The notes beneath the pieces were generated by a model. The model had not been told where the DNA came from. It did no database searches and saw only the letters and a program-made list of their open reading frames with translations. Shown here piece after piece: positions 38,730-47,819 of a DNA stretch of 64,000 bases. Made by a program: the position numbers and the translations under genes. Source of the stretch: Pseudotabrizicola formosa. Lineage in GTDB: Bacteria > Pseudomonadota > Alphaproteobacteria > Rhodobacterales > Rhodobacteraceae. The stretch spans positions 124,001 through 188,000 of the forward strand of contig NZ_PJOM01000004.1 of assembly GCF_002900965.1 (NCBI RefSeq). The letters run 5' to 3'. The first letter of the stretch is position 1. Each line of letters begins with the position of its first letter.

Positions 38730-39716
38730 ATGACCATTGGTTCGCAGATCGCCTGGGATGATACCATCCTGCCCTTTCAACTGGATCAGTCCGACATCCG
38801 GGGCCGGGTGGTCCGGCTGGATGGGGTGCTGGAACAGGTGCTGTCCCAACACAGCTATCCGCCGCTGATCGAGGCGCTGGTGGCCGAAGCCGCGCTTCTG
38901 ACCGCGCTGATCGGTCAGTCGGTGAAGCTGCGCTGGAAGCTCAGCCTGCAGATCCGCGGCAATGGCCCGGCCCGGCTGATCGCGACCGATTATTACGGGC
39001 CCACCGATGAAGGCGAACCGGCCCGCATCCGCGCCTATGCCAGCTATGACGCCGACCGGCTGGATCTGACCGCCGATCCGTTCAGCCAGATTGGCACCGG
39101 CTATTTCGCGGTGATGCTGGATCAGGGCGAAGGCATGGTGCCCTATCAGGGCTTCACCCCGATTGCGGGCGGCTCGCTGTCGTCCTGCGCCGAGACGTAT
39201 TTTGCGCAATCCGAACAGTTGCCCACGCGGTTTTCGCTAACCTTTGGCCAAAGTGCCGAGCCGGGGCGCCCTGCCCATTGGCGGGGAGGTGGCGTGATGC
39301 TGCAACATATGCCGAAAGCCGGCATGAGCGTTGCGGCAGAGGGTGGCACCGGCGAGGGCGGGTTGTTGCAGCACAGCGATATTCTGGCCGGGGAAGAGGG
39401 CGAAAGCTGGACCCGCGCCAATGTGCTGCTGGACACGGTGGAAGAGATCGAGCTGATCGGGCCGCAAGTGACCCCGGCCGAATTGCTGGTGCGGCTGTTT
39501 CACGAAGAAGGCCCCCGCGTGTTCGAGGCACAGCCGATCCGCTTTGGCTGTTCGTGTTCCGAAGACAAGGTGCGCAACACGATGTCGATCTATTCGCAGA
39601 AAGACATTGAAAAGATGACGACACCTGAAGGCATCGTCACCGCCGACTGCCAGTTCTGCGGCGCGCATTATGAGATGGACCCCAAAACCTTGGGCTTTGA
39701 GGGCAAGAATGGATGA
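38730..39716 (+). CDS. hslO: Redox-regulated chaperone Hsp33
   Basis: Hsp33 is a zinc-bound chaperone activated by oxidation and unfolding. The 328-residue product has the redox switch at its C-terminus, CSC (in FGCSCSEDKVRN) and CQFC (in ADCQFCGAHYEMD), giving the CXC-X27-32-CXXC pattern. The N-terminal substrate-binding domain shows GRVVRLDGVLEQVL and FTPIAGGSLSSCAETYFAQS. AAGGAA precedes the ATG. It overlaps the downstream CoA-type Nudix gene by eight bases, starting a three-gene run hslO-nudix-cca. Confidence 0.95.
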   Translation: MTIGSQIAWDDTILPFQLDQSDIRGRVVRLDGVLEQVLSQHSYPPLIEALVAEAALLTALIGQSVKLRWKLSLQIRGNGPARLIATDYYGPTDEGEPARIRAYASYDADRLDLTADPFSQIGTGYFAVMLDQGEGMVPYQGFTPIAGGSLSSCAETYFAQSEQLPTRFSLTFGQSAEPGRPAHWRGGGVMLQHMPKAGMSVAAEGGTGEGGLLQHSDILAGEEGESWTRANVLLDTVEEIELIGPQVTPAELLVRLFHEEGPRVFEAQPIRFGCSCSEDKVRNTMSIYSQKDIEKMTTPEGIVTADCQFCGAHYEMDPKTLGFEGKNG

Positions 39717-40302
39717 GATTGCCCGTCTGCGGCGCGCCTTGTTGCGCCCTGCGGGCGAGTCGTCTGATTTTGATCTGAACCCAGGACTTCAGCTGCCTGC
39801 TGGCCGTGTACTGCGGCCGGCGGGCGTTCTGATTCCGGTCTGGACCCGGCCACAAGGTGCGCAGGTGATCCTGACCAAGCGGGCGTCGCATCTGAAGCAT
39901 CATCCGGGACAGATTTCTTTGCCGGGTGGCAAGCTAGAGCCGGTCGATGCCTCGGTTCAGGCGGCAGCATTGCGCGAGGCGATGGAAGAGATCGCGCTCC
40001 CGCCCGGTCTGGTTGATGTGGTCGGCCATCTTCCGGTGCATGAAACGGTGACCGGATTCAGCATGACCCCGGTTCTGGGCCATATCAGAGACGATTTCAG
40101 ACCAATGGCTGAGAGGGGTGAGGTGGAGGAGGTGTTTACAGTGCCGCTGTCGCACGTGCTCGACCTGTCGCGCTATGGCGTGGAGCGGCGGCTCTGGAGG
40201 GGGCAGTGGCGGCATTATTACACGGTACCTTACGGCCCCTATTACATCTGGGGGGCGACTGCGCGTATTTTGCGTGGGCTGGCCGAGCGGGCTGCGTTGT
40301 GA
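39709..40302 (+). CDS. CoA-pyrophosphatase-type Nudix hydrolase
   Basis: The 197-residue product has the NuCoA signature VILTKRASHLKHHPGQISLPGG followed by the Nudix box (GGKLEPVD to REAMEEIAL), the combination seen in coenzyme A diphosphatases such as NUDT7 and YeaB. The C-terminal half contains RRLWRGQWRHYY and YYIWGATARIL, also family features. The ATG at 39709 overlaps hslO; its stop overlaps the CCA gene GTG start (GTGA). Co-transcription with a CCA-adding enzyme is common in alphaproteobacteria. Confidence 0.88.
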   Translation: MDEIARLRRALLRPAGESSDFDLNPGLQLPAGRVLRPAGVLIPVWTRPQGAQVILTKRASHLKHHPGQISLPGGKLEPVDASVQAAALREAMEEIALPPGLVDVVGHLPVHETVTGFSMTPVLGHIRDDFRPMAERGEVEEVFTVPLSHVLDLSRYGVERRLWRGQWRHYYTVPYGPYYIWGATARILRGLAERAAL

Positions 40303-41441
40303 AGATTGCCGGGGACTGGCTGACGCATTCGGGCACGCAAGCGCTGTGCCGGCTGTTGGAAGATGCGGGCCATCAGGCGCTTTTTGTCGGCGGCTGTGTG
40401 CGCAATGCGCTGATGGGCGTGACGGTGGCGGATATTGACCTCGCCACAGATGCCGTGCCGAAAATCGTCACTGACTTGGCGGAAAAGGCGGATTTTCGCG
40501 TCGTGCCGACCGGAATAGACCATGGCACGGTGACGGTGATTGCCGCTGGCGTGGCGCATGAGGTGACCACCTTTCGCCGGGATGTCCAGACGGATGGCCG
40601 GCATGCGTTGGTCGCCTTCTCGAAGCATCTGGAGGAAGATGCGGCAAGGCGCGATTTCACGATGAACGCGCTTTATGCTGACCGGACCGGCGCGGTGATT
40701 GACCCGCTGGGCGGACTGGCAGACCTGCTGGCGCGGCGGGTGCGGTTCGTGGGGGCGCCGGCGGCCCGCATTGCCGAGGATTATCTGCGCATCCTGCGGT
40801 TCTTCCGCTTCCATGCGCATTTTGGCGATCCTGCAGGCGGGATGGATGCTGATGGCTTGGCCGCCTGTGCCGAAAATTCTGCTGGCTTAGAGACACTTTC
40901 GCGCGAACGCATCGGTGTGGAAATGCGCAAGCTGCTGGCAGCGACCGATCCGGTGCCAGCGGTGGCGTCAATGGCCGCCGCTGGGGTGCTGCGCGTCGTT
41001 CTGCCAGGGGCGGAGCCCCGGGCGCTGGGGCCGCTGGTGCACCTGGAAGGCGGGCGGGCTCCGCGCTGGCTGCGACGGCTGGCGGTTCTGGGCGGGCAGG
41101 ATGTAGGTGACAGGCTGCGTCTGTCGCGCCGGGAAATGACCGATTTGGGCCGTGTCAGAGACGAAATTGGCACACTCAACACCCCGGCCGCGCTTGGCTT
41201 TTTGTTGGGCGATGCGCTGGGGGCGGATGCTGTATTGGCCCGAGCGGCGGTGATGGAGCAGCCTTTGCCCATGGATTGGGAGGCAGAACTGGCGCGAGGT
41301 GCCATTGCAGAGTTCCCACTGCGCGCCGCCGATCTGATGAGCCGGTTGCAGGGCCCCGCGCTGGGCGCGGCGCTGGAGGCGGCACGTCAGCGCTGGCTGG
41401 CCAGCAACCTGACGCTGACCCGCGCGCAGCTTTTGGGTTAA
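40299..41441 (+). CDS. cca: CCA tRNA nucleotidyltransferase
   Basis: The 380-residue enzyme adds or repairs the tRNA 3' CCA end. It shows the class II nucleotidyltransferase motif FVGGCVRNALMG followed by the catalytic aspartates in DIDLATDA, then RRDFTMNALYAD and EDYLRILRFFRFHAHFG. The GTG start at 40299 overlaps the Nudix stop, giving a well-formed N-terminus. Such enzymes are often labelled poly(A) polymerase PcnB in alphaproteobacteria; the length and motifs favour a CCA enzyme. It ends 63 bases before the ABC exporter pair. Confidence 0.9.
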   Translation: MKIAGDWLTHSGTQALCRLLEDAGHQALFVGGCVRNALMGVTVADIDLATDAVPKIVTDLAEKADFRVVPTGIDHGTVTVIAAGVAHEVTTFRRDVQTDGRHALVAFSKHLEEDAARRDFTMNALYADRTGAVIDPLGGLADLLARRVRFVGAPAARIAEDYLRILRFFRFHAHFGDPAGGMDADGLAACAENSAGLETLSRERIGVEMRKLLAATDPVPAVASMAAAGVLRVVLPGAEPRALGPLVHLEGGRAPRWLRRLAVLGGQDVGDRLRLSRREMTDLGRVRDEIGTLNTPAALGFLLGDALGADAVLARAAVMEQPLPMDWEAELARGAIAEFPLRAADLMSRLQGPALGAALEAARQRWLASNLTLTRAQLLG

Positions 41442-41504
41442 ACGGTTTTCCTCTGGCAGCAATCGGAGTATAGCCTTGGGGTAACCCGCAAAAGGCTGTT
41501 CCCC

Positions 41505-43346
41505 GTGTTTTCTTATTTCGAGCGGCTGGTGGACCCTTATGGTCCTTACGATCAGACCGATACGCCGCCGCGCAAGATGTGGCCGTTCCTCAAGCAATAC
41601 ATCCGGCCGTTCCGGGGGGTATTTGCGGTGACGGCAACGCTGTCGGTGGTATCGGCCTTCGCCGATGTCGCGATGATCTGGTACGTCGGGCGGCTGGTGG
41701 ACCTTTTGTCGACCACCGGGCCACAGCAGGTCTGGGCGGATTACGGGACCGAAATCCTGCTGGTGGCGGCGGCGATCCTGATTTTGCGGCCCATTCTGCT
41801 GGTCGCCAATGTGGCACTGCTGCACAACACCATCCTGCCGAATTTCGGCACCATGATCCGCTGGCGCGCGCATTCCCATGTGATCCGCCAACCGGTGGGT
41901 TGGTTCGAAAGCGATTTCGCCGGGCGGATCGCCAACCGGATCATGCAGACCCCGCCGGCGGCGGGGGATGCGGTGTTCCAGACCTTTGACGCGGTGGCCT
42001 TCGCCAGCGTCACGGTCGTGGGTGCCGGGATCATGCTGGCCGGGGCCGATGTGCGGCTGTTGTTGCCCTTGGTGATCTGGTTTGCACTTTATGCCTGGCT
42101 GGTGCGCTGGACGGTTGTGCGGGCCGGACCGGCGGCGAAGGCAAGTTCGGATGCGCGGTCGCAGGTGACGGGGCGGGTGGTCGATGCCTATACCAACATC
42201 CATTCGGTCAAGCTGTTCGCGCATCATGATATGGAAATGACCTATGCCCGCGATGCGATCGAACATGCCCGCAGCACCTTTGCGAAGGAAATGCGGATCG
42301 TCACCAAGATGGATCTGGCGCTGACCGTCCTTAACGGCGGGCTGATCGTGGGGGTGACCGGTTGGGCGCTGATCCTGTGGTATCAGGGGCAGGCGACGGT
42401 GGGCACGGTGGCGGCGGCGACGGCGCTGGTGTTGCGGTTGAACAACATGACCTATTGGATCATGTGGGCCTTTACGTCGCTGGTCCAAGCGCTTGGCGTT
42501 GTGTCCGAGGGGATGGAAACCATAAGTCAGCCGATCCAACTGGTGGACCGGCCGGGGGCAAAGCCGCTGGCGCTGACCGCCGGCAAGATCGAGCTTGACC
42601 GGGTGAGCCACCATTACGGTCGCGGATCAGGCGGTTTGCAGGACCTGTCCCTGACCATAGAACCGGGGGAGAAGATCGGCGTGGTCGGGCGGTCTGGTGC
42701 CGGGAAGTCGACCCTCGTCAAGCTGATGCTGCGGTTTTACGACGCCGAGGCCGGGGTGATCCGCATCGACGGGCAGGATATTGCGCAGGTCGGGCAGGAT
42801 TCGGTCCGTCGGGTGATCGGCATGGTGCAACAAGACAGCAGCCTGATGCACCGCTCGGTGCGCGACAACATCCTTTACGGCCGCCCAGATGCGAGCGAGG
42901 CCGAGATGATTGCCGCCGCCCGCCGTGCCGATGCGCATGAATTCATCCTGACGCTGGAAGACCCGGAAGGCCGCCGTGGCTATGACGCGCATGTGGGCGA
43001 GCGGGGGGTGAAACTGTCGGGCGGGCAGCGGCAGCGGGTGGCTTTGGCACGGGTCATTCTGAAGGATGCGCCGATCCTGATCCTCGATGAGGCCACCAGT
43101 GCGCTGGACAGCGAGGCCGAGGCGGCGATTCAGGAGGCGCTGTTCGGTGTCATGCAGGGCAAGACCGTGATTGCGATAGCGCACCGCCTGTCCACCATCG
43201 CCGCAATGGACCGGATCGTGGTTCTGGAAGACGGCCACATTGCCGAGCAAGGGACCCATGCCGAGCTTTTGGCGTTGAACGGGCTATATGCCCGATTCTG
43301 GGCCCGGCAGTCTGGCGGGTTCATCGGGCTTGAGGAGACAGCATGA
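41505..43346 (+). CDS. ABC exporter half-transporter 1 (MsbA-like, TMD-NBD)
   Basis: The 613-residue protein fuses six transmembrane helices (about 30-310) to a nucleotide-binding domain. All ATPase motifs are canonical: Walker [10 protein letters not shown], signature LSGGQRQRVALAR, Walker B ILILDEATSALDS and H-loop AHRLST. It starts with GTG at 41505. Its stop overlaps the next gene, a homologous half-transporter, so the two are translated together and likely form a heterodimer. Substrate is unknown; lipid-like or drug export is the usual role of this family. Confidence 0.85.
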   Translation: MFSYFERLVDPYGPYDQTDTPPRKMWPFLKQYIRPFRGVFAVTATLSVVSAFADVAMIWYVGRLVDLLSTTGPQQVWADYGTEILLVAAAILILRPILLVANVALLHNTILPNFGTMIRWRAHSHVIRQPVGWFESDFAGRIANRIMQTPPAAGDAVFQTFDAVAFASVTVVGAGIMLAGADVRLLLPLVIWFALYAWLVRWTVVRAGPAAKASSDARSQVTGRVVDAYTNIHSVKLFAHHDMEMTYARDAIEHARSTFAKEMRIVTKMDLALTVLNGGLIVGVTGWALILWYQGQATVGTVAAATALVLRLNNMTYWIMWAFTSLVQALGVVSEGMETISQPIQLVDRPGAKPLALTAGKIELDRVSHHYGRGSGGLQDLSLTIEPGEKIGVVGRSGAGKSTLVKLMLRFYDAEAGVIRIDGQDIAQVGQDSVRRVIGMVQQDSSLMHRSVRDNILYGRPDASEAEMIAAARRADAHEFILTLEDPEGRRGYDAHVGERGVKLSGGQRQRVALARVILKDAPILILDEATSALDSEAEAAIQEALFGVMQGKTVIAIAHRLSTIAAMDRIVVLEDGHIAEQGTHAELLALNGLYARFWARQSGGFIGLEETA

Positions 43347-45193
43347 GCGTTCTGAAACCGCTGGGCGGATATATCGATGCCTTCCGCCCCGCAGATGGCG
43401 CGCCGCCGCAGCAGCTTTGGCCGTTCATGCGTTGGAGTCTCAAGGGTTCGTGGCCGATGCTGGGTCTGGCGGGGGTGTTTTCTTCGCTCGCGGGGGCGAC
43501 GGAAGTCGTGTCGGCAGTCATTCTGGGCTGGGTGATTGATGCGGCGTTGAATTCGGGACCGGAGCGGTTCTTTGGCGACCATGCGGTTCTGATCGGCATG
43601 TTCGTGCTGTTCTATCTGGTGTTCCGGCCGCTGGCGTTTGGTATCGCGGCAGCGTCGAACAGCATTGTCGTAGGGCCGAACGTGATGCCCCTTGTGTTGT
43701 CGCGGTTGCACCGCTGGACGCTGGGGCAGGCGGTCACCTTCTTTGACAATGATTTCGCAGGCCGGATTGCTCAAAAGCAAATGCAGGCGGCGCGGGCGGT
43801 CACCGATGTGGCGACCGAAGTCATCAACACCGTCTGTTTCGCGCTCGCCTCGGTGATCGGGTCGGTGGTGTTCCTGCTGGTGATCGACGCGCGGATCGCG
43901 GTGGCTCTGGCGGCCTGGCTGGTGGTCTATGTGCTGCTGATCCGGTTCTTCATGCCGCGCGTGCGCGTCAATTCGGCGGCGCGCGCCTCGGCCCGGGCCA
44001 TGGTGTCCGGCCAGGTGGTGGATACGATCACCAATATCAAGACGGTCAAGCTGTTTGCCCATGCCGCGTTCGAGGACCGGGTGGCGCTGAAGGCGATGGA
44101 GGTTTTCCGCGAGCGCAGTCTCGAATTCGGGGTGATTTCGACGTGGTTCCGGCTGTCGCTGATGACTGTGGCGGGTGTGCTGCCGGTGCTGCTGATTGGT
44201 GGGACGGTGGTGCTCTGGCAGCAGGGGCAGGCGACGGCGGGCGCAATTGCGGCGGCGGGGGCCATTTCGATGCGGATTGCCCAGATGTCGGGTTGGGTCA
44301 GTTTTACGCTGATGTCGATCTACACCTCCGTGGGTGAGGTTGAGGATGGCATGAAAACGCTCTCGGCACCGCATCAACTGGCCGATGCCCCGGATGCGGT
44401 CGATCTGGTGAAGGTGCGCGGCGAGATTACCTTTGACGGCGCGAGTTTTGCCTATGGGCGCAGGCGCGGTGGGGTGGAAAACCTGAATCTGACCATTCGC
44501 GCCGGTGAGAAATTGGGGATTGTCGGGGCCAGCGGGGCGGGCAAATCGACCTTGGTGGCGATGCTGCTCAGGCTCTATGATTGCGAAAAAGGGGCTGTTC
44601 TGGTCGATGGGAAGGATGTGCGGCATGTAACGCAGGAATCCTTGCGCCGTCAGATCGGGATGGTCACGCAGGAAACCGCGATGTTCAACCGGTCTGCGCG
44701 GGACAACATTGCCTATGGCCGTCCGGATGCGACGGAGGACGAGATCATCGCCGCGGCCCGCGCGGCGGAAGCCGACGGGTTCATCAGTCAGATGATCGAT
44801 CACACCGGGCGCAAGGGCTATGGGGCGTTTCTGGGGGAGCGTGGGGTCAAGCTGTCGGGCGGGCAGCGGCAGCGGATCGCCCTGGCGCGGGCCTTTGTGA
44901 AGGACGCCCCCATCTTGGTGCTGGATGAGGCGACGTCGGCGCTGGATTCCGAGGTAGAGGCCAATATCCAGTCAGCGTTGGACCGGGTGATGGAAGGCAA
45001 GACGGTACTGGCCATCGCGCACCGCCTGTCCACCATCGCGGCGATGGACCGGATTGTGGTGCTTGACGACGGCCGCATTGTCGAAGAAGGCACACATGAC
45101 GCGCTGTTGGCGCAAAATGGCCTGTATGCCCGCTACTGGAACCGCCAGTCGGGCGGGTTCATCGGGTCGGATGAAAAGGAAGCGGCAGAGTGA
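43343..45193 (+). CDS. ABC exporter half-transporter 2 (MsbA-like, TMD-NBD)
   Basis: The 616-residue protein has the same layout as its upstream neighbour: a six-helix membrane domain and an ATPase with Walker A GASGAGKST, signature LSGGQRQRIALAR, Walker B ILVLDEATSALDS and AHRLST. The start overlaps the previous stop as ATGA. Both members keep the catalytic glutamate after Walker B and an intact LSGGQ, so neither site is degenerate, unlike many heterodimeric exporters. Its end overlaps the RNA methyltransferase start by four bases. Confidence 0.85.
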   Translation: MSVLKPLGGYIDAFRPADGAPPQQLWPFMRWSLKGSWPMLGLAGVFSSLAGATEVVSAVILGWVIDAALNSGPERFFGDHAVLIGMFVLFYLVFRPLAFGIAAASNSIVVGPNVMPLVLSRLHRWTLGQAVTFFDNDFAGRIAQKQMQAARAVTDVATEVINTVCFALASVIGSVVFLLVIDARIAVALAAWLVVYVLLIRFFMPRVRVNSAARASARAMVSGQVVDTITNIKTVKLFAHAAFEDRVALKAMEVFRERSLEFGVISTWFRLSLMTVAGVLPVLLIGGTVVLWQQGQATAGAIAAAGAISMRIAQMSGWVSFTLMSIYTSVGEVEDGMKTLSAPHQLADAPDAVDLVKVRGEITFDGASFAYGRRRGGVENLNLTIRAGEKLGIVGASGAGKSTLVAMLLRLYDCEKGAVLVDGKDVRHVTQESLRRQIGMVTQETAMFNRSARDNIAYGRPDATEDEIIAAARAAEADGFISQMIDHTGRKGYGAFLGERGVKLSGGQRQRIALARAFVKDAPILVLDEATSALDSEVEANIQSALDRVMEGKTVLAIAHRLSTIAAMDRIVVLDDGRIVEEGTHDALLAQNGLYARYWNRQSGGFIGSDEKEAAE

Positions 45194-46410
45194 GACTGAC
45201 AATTGACCGGCTAGGGCACCTTGGCGACGGAATCGCCCAAGGCGACAATGGGCCGGTCTTTGTGGCCGGGATGTTGCCGGGAGAGGTGGTCGAGGGCGAC
45301 CTGGAAGGCGATCGCCTGATAAATCCCAAGATCGTGACCCCCAGTGCCGCCCGCATCAAGCCGCCCTGTTCGCACGCACGCGCCTGCGGCGGCTGCCTGA
45401 TGCAGCACGCATCAGATGCGATGGTGGCAGACTGGAAGACGGCACATGTCGAGGGCGCCTTGGCAGGACAGGGGTTGCATGCCCCGTTCCGGCCGATCCT
45501 GACCTCGCCGCCCCGGTCACGGCGGCGGGCGACCTTTGCCGCGCGGCGCACCAAGGGCGGGTCGATGATCGGATTTCATGCGCGCGGGTCGGATGCGCTG
45601 GTGCAGATCCCGAACTGCCAACTGGTGCATCCCGACCTGATGGCCGCGATGCCGGGGCTGGAGGAGCTGGTGCGGCTGGGTGGGTCGCGCTCACAGGAAG
45701 TGGCGTTGATGGTCACCCGCGCCCTTGGCGGGCCGGATGTCGTGGTCACGGGGGGCAAGCCATTGGACGGCGCCTTGCGGTTGGAACTGGCGCGGGTGGT
45801 GGAGGCACATGCCTTGGCGCGGCTGACCTGGGATGGTGAGACCGTGGCGCTGCGGGCAACCCCGATCCAGACGGTGGGCAAGGCCCGCGTCGCCCCGCCT
45901 GCTGGTGCGTTTTTGCAGGCAACGGAACATGGCGAACACGCCTTGTTAGACACGGTGCGTGACGCGTTGGGGCCGCAGAAAAAGATCGTTGATCTGTTTG
46001 CCGGCATCGGCACGTTTGCGCTGCCCTTGGCCGAACTGGCCGAGGTGCATGCGGTGGAAGGGGACCCGGCGATGGTGGCAGCCCTCGACAAGGCCGCCCG
46101 CAACACCGAAGGGCTCAAACCGATCAAGGCCGAGGCGCGTGACCTGTTTCGCCGCCCGCTGGAGCCGGACGAGTTCAAGAATGTGACCGGGGTGGTGATC
46201 GACCCGCCGCGCGCCGGTGCCGAGGCCCAGGTGCGCTGTCTGGCCGAAACCAAGGTGCCGGTCATTGCAATGGTATCCTGCAATCCGGTGACCTTCGCAC
46301 GCGATGCAAAAACGCTCGTTCAGGCCGGCTACCGGCTGGACTGGATACAAGTTGTCGATCAATTCCGCTGGTCGGCGCATGTGGAACTTGTGGGCCGCTT
46401 CGTTCGGTAG
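45190..46410 (+). CDS. TrmA/RlmD-family RNA (uracil-5-)-methyltransferase
   Basis: The 406-residue protein has the TRAM-like N-terminus (LGHLGDGIAQ), an iron-sulfur cysteine set CX5CX2C (PPCSHARACGGCLMQH) with a fourth cysteine in IPNCQLVHPD, a SAM loop DLFAGIGTFALPLA and the catalytic cysteine in MVSCNPVTFARD. It methylates C5 of a specific uridine in 23S rRNA, like E. coli RlmD (U1939), or in a related position. The GTG start overlaps the exporter stop (GTGA), a grouping of no obvious functional logic. Confidence 0.88.
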   Translation: MRLTIDRLGHLGDGIAQGDNGPVFVAGMLPGEVVEGDLEGDRLINPKIVTPSAARIKPPCSHARACGGCLMQHASDAMVADWKTAHVEGALAGQGLHAPFRPILTSPPRSRRRATFAARRTKGGSMIGFHARGSDALVQIPNCQLVHPDLMAAMPGLEELVRLGGSRSQEVALMVTRALGGPDVVVTGGKPLDGALRLELARVVEAHALARLTWDGETVALRATPIQTVGKARVAPPAGAFLQATEHGEHALLDTVRDALGPQKKIVDLFAGIGTFALPLAELAEVHAVEGDPAMVAALDKAARNTEGLKPIKAEARDLFRRPLEPDEFKNVTGVVIDPPRAGAEAQVRCLAETKVPVIAMVSCNPVTFARDAKTLVQAGYRLDWIQVVDQFRWSAHVELVGRFVR

Positions 46411-46446
46411 CATATCCCCCGTCACAATCTGGTTCGGGAGATGATG

Positions 46447-47235
46447 ATGACGCGCGCAGCAGTGGGTGAGTGGCTGGACCGGCCGATGGTCAGAAATGCC
46501 ATCATCGGCGTGATCCTGTTCAACGCGGTGATTCTGGGGCTTGAAACCTCTGCCCCCGTAATGGCGCGGGCGGGAGAGCTGATCCTGGTGCTGGATGCGA
46601 TCTGTCTGGCGATCTTTGTCGCCGAGATTGTGGCCAAGATCTATGCGCATGGTTCGCGCTTCTTCCGAAGCGGATGGAATCTTTTCGACTTTGTCATCGT
46701 CGGCATAGCCCTTGTGCCTGCCGGGCAGGGGTTGTCGGTGTTGCGGGCCTTGCGCATCTTGCGGGTCTTGCGGGTGATCTCTGTGGCTCCGCGTCTGCGC
46801 CGCGTGGTCGAAGGCTTCATCACCGCACTGCCGGGAATGGGTTCGGTGTTCTTGCTGATGGCGATCATTTTCTACATCGGTGCGGTGATGGCCACCAAAC
46901 TGTTTGGTGGCGCGTTCCCGGAATGGTTCGGCGATCTGGGCAATTCGGCCTATACGTTGTTCCAGATCATGACGCTGGAAAGCTGGTCGATGGGAATCGT
47001 CCGCCCGGTGATGGAGGCATTCCCCTATGCCTGGCTGTTTTTTGTACCCTTTATCATGGTCACCACATTCGCGGTGGTGAACCTGTTGGTCGGTCTGATC
47101 GTGAATTCGATGCAGGATGCCCATTCCGCCGAAGACAATCTAAAGACCGACGCCTACCGTGATGAGGTGCTGGCAAGGCTGACCGCGATAGAGGCGCGCC
47201 TTTCATCGGTTGATGACACATCCGTGAGACGCTGA
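46447..47235 (+). CDS. Bacterial voltage-gated sodium channel (BacNav type)
   Basis: The 262-residue protein is a single six-helix subunit that should tetramerise into a voltage-gated sodium channel like NaChBac, NavAb and NavRh. The S4 sensor has arginines at 100, 103, 106 and 109 (RALRILRVLR), every third residue. The pore shows selectivity filter TLESWSM at 176-182, the same as NavAb. S6 ends in VVNLLVGLIVNSMQD, followed by a C-terminal coiled coil (SAEDNLK to RLTAIEARLSS). ATG 46447 is six bases after GGAG. Confidence in the class is high; physiological role is unknown. Confidence 0.92.
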   Translation: MTRAAVGEWLDRPMVRNAIIGVILFNAVILGLETSAPVMARAGELILVLDAICLAIFVAEIVAKIYAHGSRFFRSGWNLFDFVIVGIALVPAGQGLSVLRALRILRVLRVISVAPRLRRVVEGFITALPGMGSVFLLMAIIFYIGAVMATKLFGGAFPEWFGDLGNSAYTLFQIMTLESWSMGIVRPVMEAFPYAWLFFVPFIMVTTFAVVNLLVGLIVNSMQDAHSAEDNLKTDAYRDEVLARLTAIEARLSSVDDTSVRR

Positions 47236-47304
47236 CCCACGATCTCCGCTAGGCAGGTTGCCGGAATTTGGCTATGCGGTTGGAAAAAAGCGGGGCAGTT
47301 GTCG

Positions 47305-47799
47305 ATGTGGCTTTATCGGATTGTGGCAGTGCTGGTGCTGGCCTTCGGGATTTCAGCCTGTGGCAACAGCAAGTTCAAAACCTACAATGGCCCTGCGGTC
47401 ACATCGGTGCAGGTGCACAAGGGTGAGCGGAAGATGTATCTTCTGCATCAGGACAAGGTCCTGAAATCATATGACATCGCGCTGGGGTTCGCCCCGGTGG
47501 GCCACAAGCAGTTTGAAGGTGACGGCAAGACGCCTGAGGGCACTTACATTATCGACCGGCGCAATCCGAATTCTGAATTTCATCTGTCGATCGGAATCTC
47601 TTATCCCAATCAGGCCGACCGGGCCTATGCCGAAGCGCTTGGCAACAAGCCAGGAGGGGACATCTTCATCCATGGCGCACCGAAGCGAAAAGTGTCGCGC
47701 CGAGACTGGACTGCAGGCTGCATCGCGGTGACCGACAAAGAGATGGAGCGGATCTATGCCATGGTCAAAGACGGCACGGTGATCCACATCCTGCCCTGA
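47305..47799 (+). CDS. L,D-transpeptidase (YkuD) lipoprotein
   Basis: The 164-residue protein has a lipoprotein signal (VLVLAFGISACGNS, lipid-bearing Cys 19) and a YkuD catalytic domain with IFIHGAP (about 125) and the motif TAGCIAVTDKEM, whose cysteine is the nucleophile. Such enzymes make 3-3 peptidoglycan crosslinks or attach lipoproteins to the wall. It stands alone on the plus strand, facing the CAP-domain gene 3' to 3'. The ATG is preferred to a TTG two codons earlier. Confidence 0.88.
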   Translation: MWLYRIVAVLVLAFGISACGNSKFKTYNGPAVTSVQVHKGERKMYLLHQDKVLKSYDIALGFAPVGHKQFEGDGKTPEGTYIIDRRNPNSEFHLSIGISYPNQADRAYAEALGNKPGGDIFIHGAPKRKVSRRDWTAGCIAVTDKEMERIYAMVKDGTVIHILP

Positions 47800-47801
47800 G
47801 G

Positions 47802-47819
47802 CCGGGGGTCAGCCCCCGG
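47802..47819. terminator. Hairpin between the convergent transpeptidase and CAP genes
   Basis: A perfect seven-base stem (CCGGGGG / CCCCCGG) with loop TCAG spans the nine-base intergenic gap. The loop contains the stop codon of the minus-strand CAP gene. There is no T-run. Confidence 0.5.

Noticed and set aside
40968-42614. Long minus-strand frame opposite cca and the first exporter gene
   Set aside because: Antisense to two well-conserved genes; translation is rich in His, Arg, Pro and Gln with no domain.
43130-44803. 557-codon minus-strand frame opposite the second exporter gene
   Set aside because: Shadow of a canonical ABC transporter coding sequence with low-complexity translation.
45946-47124. 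392-codon minus-strand frame opposite the methyltransferase and sodium channel genes
   Set aside because: Spans two real genes and the gap between them, with no recognisable motif.
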